A stretch of DNA of 50,657 nt from assembly GCA_024364805.1 (NCBI GenBank), contig CM044488.1, positions 68,084,593 through 68,135,249 on the forward strand, written 5' to 3'. Each line of letters opens with the position of its first letter. Position 1 is the first letter of the stretch. Shown in pieces: positions 37,301 to 46,300 of the stretch. A program made the translations under genes and the position numbers. Below the pieces are notes generated by a model, which did not search any database, had not been told where the DNA came from, and saw only the letters and a list, made by a program, of their open reading frames with translations. This DNA comes from Euprymna scolopes (lineage: Eukaryota; Mollusca; Cephalopoda; Sepiida; Sepiolidae).

Positions 37301-40300
37301 CTTTTCTGATGTCAGAAGGTTTTCTACTCCAATAGCTTCTTTCTTTGAGTTGCTTGCCTTAGGAATTCCCTCTCTGTTCCCTATTTATCTGAATGTACCA
37401 ACATGCAGAAATTCAAATGTAATGTAAACAAACATCTCACTGCACAACTCCCCACTTAGAATGCTCCTATATATATATGGCTCTAAATTCATAGTAACCC
37501 TTACGTCTCTGTGATAATCTGCCTTGTTTGTGACAAACTGAAGTTTAAAAAAAAAGAGAGAAAATTTATATTCTTTATACGTTTGAAATACTTCCATTTA
37601 ACAATGCATGCATTTCAAATAAATTCCACATGTTTTTCTTTTTGTAAGATGATTTCTCTTCATGTCATTTTCAATTTCTTATTTCATTTTACATTTTTTT
37701 TTCTAGCTTTTTTTTTTCTAAGATAAAATTGTGCGTTATCGCAATCATCACAGTTAAAGGTTGATCTTTCTGCCATAAAATATACAACTTTCGTTAACAG
37801 CTTCTTTTTTGTCAGTTGAGATTCCTCTGCCACCTTCCATTCAATGTCACTAAATGTTAAATAAACAAAAGAGACTTTCTTCATAACAACAAAATATACA
37901 ATAAGGGTTCAAGCATACAGCATTCTCGATGTGCGGAATCTTACTGTTAATATATAAGACAGTTTCATTTGTTTGCATATGAGACAGTGCTTATTTACAT
38001 AACCTATTAAGATATAAACAAAACCGAGGAAATGAGGCAGTGCCTCTTCTGATCATGAAGATGTAATAAATAAACAGTGGTAATATCAGTCATAGTTGCT
38101 GGAAAAGATTGCTTCAATTCTCTTAAATAAGTTCATAACACCCAAAGATGCATTCAGTTAAAAATAAAAAATGATTTAAAAATAAATATGAAAATATTGA
38201 TTCTTGTTCAGGATTTCCCCATATATTAAACGAAAATAAAGAAAAATCTGTATGATGTATGCACCCACAACAAAACGAAAATATCATATTCCAAAAATCA
38301 TGTGAATTAATCAAGTAGTTTTATTTTTAAATAAGAAAATCAAATTTTATGAGTAACAGAAGGATGGCCATTTTTTTTTTTTGCCATTTTGAAAACCTTC
38401 TAAAAAGAAGAGGGAGATAAATCAATAATATAAGCTTGTGAGATTTATGTTTTAGTGCCTACAAATTCCCATTAATAACTTACAAAAGTAAACCTACTTG
38501 ATCAATCTTTGTGATTTATTTGGGGGAGGGGGCTTCCACAGGGCAACGCCAATTAACGGGTCCTGCTAGTTTTTAATACGCAGGAATTCTGGATAAGAAT
38601 CAAAGTATTAAATTAAACCAGATACAAAATAATGAATGGTATAAATAGCTTTTATTTTTTGACAAACATGCAGTTTTGTAAAAACATTTTTCTCATGTTT
38701 TCAAGATTAATATTGAAATATATTTTAATCACAAAATTGATTTAATTATTTTCATATGAAGAAAAAAAAAGTAAATAAAAAGTTGGGTATTCAAAACCGT
38801 ATAATATAATTACTATTTTTCATGTTAATGTTATTAAAAGTATTCAAAGACAGTGAATATAATATTGTCTAGCAAGATTAGAAGGTCAGATGTGACAAGA
38901 TGTGTGACTGGAAAAATTAGAAGCAAAGGAAACGTGAGTGATATAAGGAGTGACATTGTAAATCAGAAAGCAGTTGAAAGGTGAGCTGAAGTTGATGTAT
39001 GAAAATGAGGTCTTAAAAATGAGTAGTTCAAACAGGTAGAGATTTTCTAATTTTCATTTTCATGATGAACAAACAATTTCGCCTGTTTATATTACGCAAA
39101 TGCTGCGGTACTTGTACAATTTAATCAAGACATTAAAAAATGAAAACATCGAAAAAAAAAAAAGTATTGTATGTATCCGTTTTAGACTAAAGATCTCCAA
39201 AAAAATCTTCATTTAATTTGATCAAGTAGTTTTTTTTATAGCAGAAAAACACTTTTTAAGACAGTGTGTTGAAGGTAGACATCTTTGAATTTTTTGAATA
39301 CGCCATGGGGAGATAACTCAGTTTAAAGCGCTTTAATTGATATCTTTTATTCCGAAAAATCGAAACATGACTGCCTTTTGCTCGGTATCATAACAAATTG
39401 TTTTTTTTGCTGTAAAAAAAAACAAAACAAAAAAAAACCTACTTGATGAAATTAAGTGAAATTTTTTTCGGAGAACTTCATTTCATAACGGATACATACA
39501 ATATAAGCTTTTTTTTGTTTATATTTTCATTTTTTAATGTCTTGATTAAACCGTACAAGTACCAATGCTACTACTAATTAGATAATTTTTCTGCATAGCT
39601 GGTGACATAGGTTAGTTTACTGTCCCAACTACTTGATTGCAACCGAGCATCCCAACCAGGTTCACTCATTTGAAGAAGTCAGAATCTCACTTCTAACAGC
39701 AAACACAGCATACAAGGTAATAGTGCTTCTGTCAATGAGGACAACCGTCACAACCAAAGAGAAAGCAATTGATTTTATGCATCAGCTCCATTACAATAAA
39801 TCTGGTGGCCATTACTCCAAAACTAATTAGTTTATTAGTTGTACTCAATGCTAAAAATTACTATTTTAAATCTGATTCTCATTAATTAACAAGTAACTAA
39901 GATCTTTAAGGAATTTTTTGAAAAGTATTGAAACTACTTTATAACAAAATTGAAAATATTTAATAGACACCAATTAAAAAATTAAAAATTTCCATTATAA
40001 ATTATTATTTGAAAATGTTTTTTTACGAGTGATTAATTAATAAGTATTTTAAAGGTTTCATAGTCAGCCGTCGAGGATTAACAAAACTATCACACAATCT
40101 TGTGGATAAATGTGCGTGTATGTATGTATGTATGAGTGGAGGAGGGGGCTCAAATCTATATGTAACTTTGATAAATACACATTGAATAATTGTTTTTTTA
40201 TTTACTAATAATTGAATATTTATTGAAATGAAAAGTATATATATATCTATAAAAGTGAACGTGTCTGTGTATCTGTGTGTCTGTGTACATTTCCCTACGC

Positions 40301-43300
40301 AATAACTGTCAATTTTTAGTCTACAGACTCAAAATTTGATATACAGGTTACTGAGATTTGGGAAAATCGATGTGATCGGTTTTGGGCCAGAAATTTGGCG
40401 ATTAAGGGGTCAAAATTCAACGATTTGACCTTTGAGAGCTCTACCAAACTCCTCCGACAATTTTGGGTCTACGCACTTGAAATTTTAGATATAGACTCCT
40501 TGAACTTAATAACTTGATTTGAGCCCAAAACAATAAATTTTAAGGGGTCATAATAGAGGTCAAAGTTAAAAAAAATTGACCTCTGCGGTCTCTTCTAAAT
40601 TACTCAGACAATTTCTGGTCTAAATATTTCAAATTTTACATAAAGGGTATTCAGAGATAGGGCAAGCTTTTTCATCAGTTTGGGTTGAAAATTTTTAGTT
40701 ACCAATATATAAATGTATGTATGTATGTTTGCATGTCTGCTTTAAACTTTCAATAGAGGCGACGGATTTTACCAAGATCAGTACCGTTTTAAAGTTTGAC
40801 CTTTCATACGACAAATATCGAAAAATTGGCTAAAAAACATTAATATCTTCCCCTTCAACTAGGCACTTTTCTACAGGGGGAAGGTGTCACTTTTTTCGCC
40901 AATATTTTTTAAAGTTATCCTCTCCTTTAGATTGTCTAGCCTTAATTTTAAAAAATGTTATATTTATTTATTATTATAAATATAATTAATATATATATAT
41001 ATATATGTATTGACATTCTCCTAGAAAGTATTTACATTAAGTCTTTGAGACCTTCTCTTTATAAACAAAAAGAAAATCTCCTTGAACTTAATGTGGTTTC
41101 TATTTGATTCTCCCTCCCTCACTATAATCTCCATTCTATATTTTTTTTAATTATTCCTAACCTCGATTTAGCTCTGTTGAGCAAGGTTCAAAGCTAGTTA
41201 ACTAGCCCTTTCATTCTTTTTATTTTATTATGTTTAAAAATAAATTTAGTCTGTATATATATATATATATATATTATTATTAAACATTATTACGTGCATA
41301 CATATACATTGGTTCATTCATGTTTGGCAATAATGCTAACTGCAGCTAGGGGTATAACATAGAAAGGGTCAGTACTGCTGTTATTAGTGCCATTTCAGGT
41401 AATTGTAGAAACTAATATGTGAAACACAATGTAAGAGAGGAGTAGTAGGTAGAGGATAAGTGATGACTAAAGGATTTAAAAAATTGATGATTACCTTTGT
41501 TTCTTTAGTGGCAGGTGAAATTTTTTCCCTTTCAAAATAGCGAAGTCCGGTTAACATTTCATTTGGATGAGAACGCTGCAAACCAGAAAGATAAACAAGC
41601 TGAGTGATTGAAACAGTTATAATTGAAAATCTAAATTAGTTAAATAATAGTAAAAAAAAAACAAATCAAAATCTAAACATTAAAATTTATTTTTCATCAT
41701 GTGTTTTTGTATCGATCATGTAAAAAAAAGGAAAAGACAAGAAAAGAAAGAATGATAAGTGTAAATTTTTTAAATCCATACTCCTATAAATGTTTTTTTT
41801 TGTGTATTGATAGTCATATTAAAAACCTTTTTTCTATTTATTTAATGTATTTATTTGCTTCCCCACCAAAGAAATTAGGCACAAGGTCGTTTTTAATGTG
41901 GGGTAAAAACCAGCTCCCCTAAAAGTAGGCAAAAAGGCACTCTGGTTACCAAAAATAATAATTGTCCCAGTATAGAGGGTTTCCCCTCCATTGACTGGTA
42001 CAAATTATCTTAAGTGCAGCATCTGCAGAACAGATACTACACTTTGATCCCGGCCCGAAGGGTATTTATTTGCTCCCCCACCGAGCAAATTAGGCACAAG
42101 GCCAATTTTTAATGTGAGGAATGAAAGGGAAATGGGAACCAACTTCCCGGGGAGTAGGGGAGCTGGATAGTGACAATTGGTATGAAGGGTTGCCCCTACA
42201 TTGACCAAGGTCTTATAATGGTCTTTGCTTGCAGTATCTGCCGGAAGAGATACTACACTTTGATCCCGGCCCGAAGGCCAGGTATTTATTTGCTCCCCCA
42301 CAGAGCAAATTAGGCACAAGGCCGATTTTTACTGTGAGGAGTGAAGGAGAAATGGGGACCAACTCCCCGGGGAGTAGGGGAGCTGAATAATGACAATTGG
42401 TATGAAGGGTTTCCCCTACATTGACCAAGGTCTTATATGTGGGGTTTCCCCCACATATAAGATATAATGCTTGCAGCATCTGCTGGAACATATACTACAC
42501 TTTGATCCTGGCCCGAAGGCCAAGAACAACAGAAAAAAGGCAAGCCTATTTTCTATTTATTTAAAAAGAAAATAAAACTTTGTTATATATGGGTCGTGGA
42601 ATTGCATACACTAGCAAAAAATCTAGCTAATTTGCATATTCTTTTAAACATTCATTTTAATCAATTCCCTATTAGTTTTTCGGTTTTCTTATGGGATGAT
42701 CATCTTTAGTTAACTATCACATGTAATTATATTCATACAGATATTCTACATGATTTATACTTGCGTAATATTTGCGTAAAATGTTTATAGTAAGCACAAA
42801 CCTCTTTCCATATATATTTATATACGAGTATAATATATTTGTTTAAAAAATTCTGCCTATCAAACTCCTCATTCAGTTTTTGGTCTATAGTCATGAAACT
42901 TCATATATAGGGTATTAGAACCCATGCAAAACTTTATATTTGGGTTTTAGCCTGGAAAAATCTGTACAAAAGTGTGAAAATTTAAAAAAATGAAATTTGC
43001 CAGGTGAAGGTCAAACGACAGCATTACAGATATACACGAGTAACGTAATAGCTATTGATCTATGTTTTAATTTTTAGCCTGGGAGCAAACATGTCTTCAT
43101 AGGTCAGGCATTAATGTCAGAGGAAAAAATAAATCGTAAGCTAAACGTTTTGATTCTAGGTGGTGGTGCACAAGTCATTTTGTTTTTTTTAACTTTTTAA
43201 ATCATTACTATATATTAGGTCCAATATGATATAATACGAAATCTGCATTAATCAAAATATCCTATTTAAGCATATTTTATGACCGGGCAATGCCAGGCAG

Positions 43301-46300
43301 CCTGCTAGTATTTTATAAATAACTTCTGACTGGAATATTATAGACTTGTTCAGATACCGAATTGTATTGTGGGATTAATTTTTGCAATAAAAAGATAATT
43401 TTAAATATAATTATAAAATTACTTTTATTTTTATAATGTGATTGGAAATATTTGTTTCTGAATATTGGAGATGATGATTGATAATTTGTATTACTCGGAC
43501 TGACGTTCTTATCTTGAGTATTATTCCCACAATGCTTCTGCTGATGTAACCTCTAATCTTTAAGGACCCATAACATAATTGATAAAGTATTAGGTAAAAT
43601 TCAGTTCTAAATGACACTCTTCTGGAGATTGAACGTTCGATCCTCAGTACAGGCCATACTAAGAATACAATTGTAAATTACTTGAATTCTACCCAATAAT
43701 GACTGACAGAATGAGAGCATGCTATCCCTATGGATTAAATAAAGGATTCCCTTCAAAATTTTCTGCAGATTCAGGAGTTCAAACAGAAAGATTCACGAGT
43801 TCGACAGAAAGATTCCCCAGCTCAACAAGATATATCCGAAGAAGGTTGGCGGTTACATCAGCTAAAACATGGTGAGAATAACACTCCAGATGAGATCAGT
43901 AATCTGAATAATCCAAATAATACAAACTGCAGGCACTTATTTGTCTGTTTTATAAGATTTTTGAAATTCCTATAAACTACTTGATACTTATTTACCTGAA
44001 TTTATTTTTGTTTCTTACAATTCTGCTGAAAAAAAACAAAAAAACAATGTTTTTTTGCTAAAACATAATTGTTTGTAATATTTTGCATTGTAAACATTCA
44101 CTTTGATCTCTAATATTTAATTGTGATTGAATTGTGTTGCATTATTATGATAAAGATGGGAGGTGGTCTTGTGATTAATGACATGGACTGATGACCTGGT
44201 GTGTCCCAAGTTCCACAAAAATAATTTTCATTTAGGATGTTGGCAACTTTCAGATGGTCCTTCCTATAATCCCCGATGTCTTTCTAGAACGAATTCTGAC
44301 TAGAAAATATCATGGAAACCAATGCTAACAATAGAATCTTCAGATTCATTATGATATAATGATGATTATAAAGGTGTTTGCTCCTTTAACTTTAAGGAAA
44401 AGAGTAAAAAAGGGTAAATACAAAAAAAAAATTAAATAAATAAAAGAAAGGCGAGAAAGGAAGGGGAATCTATATATATAAAAGGACAAAAATAAAATAA
44501 TGGAAAGAAGAGAAAAGTGGAAAATAGAAACATTTTAGCAAGAAGATGAAAGTAAAATAAAAGAAAACAGAAAACGAGAAAAAAGAGCAAAGAGGAGACG
44601 ATAGAATGAAAGTAAAAGACAGAAAAGGGAAAAGAAAAAAAGGAAATGAAAAAAAAAAAGATCTGTAAGAGAATGAAAATTGAAAAAGGAAAAGTGGAGC
44701 TTAAAACAAGAAGAAAAAAAAAAGAACAGAGAGTAAAGTTTTTTCATGTTACACAAAGAAAACTTGAAAAAATAAAAGTTTAATAGAATTTTAAATAGAA
44801 AAAAAGAAATAAATTATGCTTCTGGATTTTGAATTCTTAATTTTCACCATTTATCCTATTTTTTTATCATATTAATTCAATATTAATATGCGTACATATT
44901 GCCCATTTGTATATTATGTTTCAATTAGTTTCAGCATCATCAGGGAGGTGATTGGTTAATTATACGAACCGACAACCTTGATGTGCCATGTTTGAATCCA
45001 GTTGTTCTGGCAACCTTCACATGGTCCCTTCTGTACATACCTGATGTCTTTCAAGAAAGAGTTCTATCTAGAAGATATTGGGGAAACGTATGCCAACAAA
45101 ACTCACCTAATTCATATGAAATCAATGATGCTCAACATGGAGGGGGAGGAGAAGAAGGGTTATAACAGAGAAGGATTCGCATAGGTTGACACATGGAAAA
45201 GTATTAGAGTATTATATCAGTTGAGAGAGAGAGAGAGTGAGAGGGGTAACATCAACCATTTGTGTGTCTGGAAAGTAATGAACACAATGTATTTACATTT
45301 ATTGACCAATCAAGTTTGAGTTATATTGGTTTTCGTCTCATCTAAATTAGGTTTTAATTTTTCCTACTTAACATGGGATTTTCATGACCCTGTTAATTAT
45401 TAACAACAAACCTGATTGAAAGAATCTACAGATGACATCCGCTGGAATCGTGTCATATCCCCTTCAAGATGATCTGCAGAACTGGCACTTACAGCTGCAG
45501 TGCCTAAAAGAGAATTAGAAAAGGGGATTACTTTTAAAAATGATAATGAAAAAAATAAAATAAAAATAAAGTAGTATAAAAACTAATTAAGTGTATTTTA
45601 AATGAAAATTTCAGAAATGATATCAATATTAACCCGCATATATGCATGACACCCAACAAGGTGGCAACAGTTTTAATAAACACCAAGCCTAATAAATTAG
45701 ACTACAAACTTTACCTACTTGGAGTTTCCCCAGGTAGTCTTTATTTTCATTTTTGCATATCATTTGGATTATTCGGACTACTGCTCTCATCTTGAGTGTT
45801 ATTTGTATGTTTCAATCGATGTAACCGCTGACATCCTTCACATACATCTTATGTAATGGATAAAATACTTATGCTCAAAATATATCCGATCAAGCAATGT
45901 TATTAAGCTTAGAACTCTCTTTAGGTTTTATTAGACTCTTTGTCTCTGCTACATCTTTTTTGTAGTTTTACATTGTTCACAGACAGTAAACCTGTTTCTA
46001 AAATAAACCATGCCTCAGAGTTTTCATAGTTGAAAGGTGTTTAGCTGACTGTCCAAGATTTGTACACGGCTTTACAAAAGGTATATGCATCCAGAGACAG
46101 TATACTTGCTAAATCTAAAGATCGTTGCTTATAATGTTTATATTACGTTAATTCGTTTTTATAATGATCTTAAAAAATATGCATCATTTAAATAAATGTG
46201 TGAAGTTTTAAATGTCTCGCAAAAAAAGTTTAATGTCTCGCAAAAAAATCAACCCTTCCTTGTAGAAAAGTGCATAATTGAAGGTGAAGGAATTAATGTT

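Larger units (their letters stand above)
40246..43308 (+). mobile_element. Helitron-like element with nested insertions
   Basis: A possible 5' end A/TCTATAAAAGTGAACGTGTC (40246) and a 3' end GGGCAATGCC ... CTGCTAG/T (43305-43308) suggest one element interrupted by S1, microsatellites and a SINE trimer. The ends could instead belong to two different elements. Confidence 0.4.

Noticed and set aside
42005-42491. Two overlapping minus-strand open frames of about 100 codons as a duplicated protein
   Set aside because: They are read-through of the SINE trimer in antisense; the protein repeat is the SINE repeat.
36041-42523. GGCCCGAAGGCC shared by the SINE S2 tail and LINE J 3' UTR as proof of a SINE-LINE partnership
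   Set aside because: The block is a near-palindrome and lies in opposite orientations in the two families, so chance or hairpin similarity is as likely.
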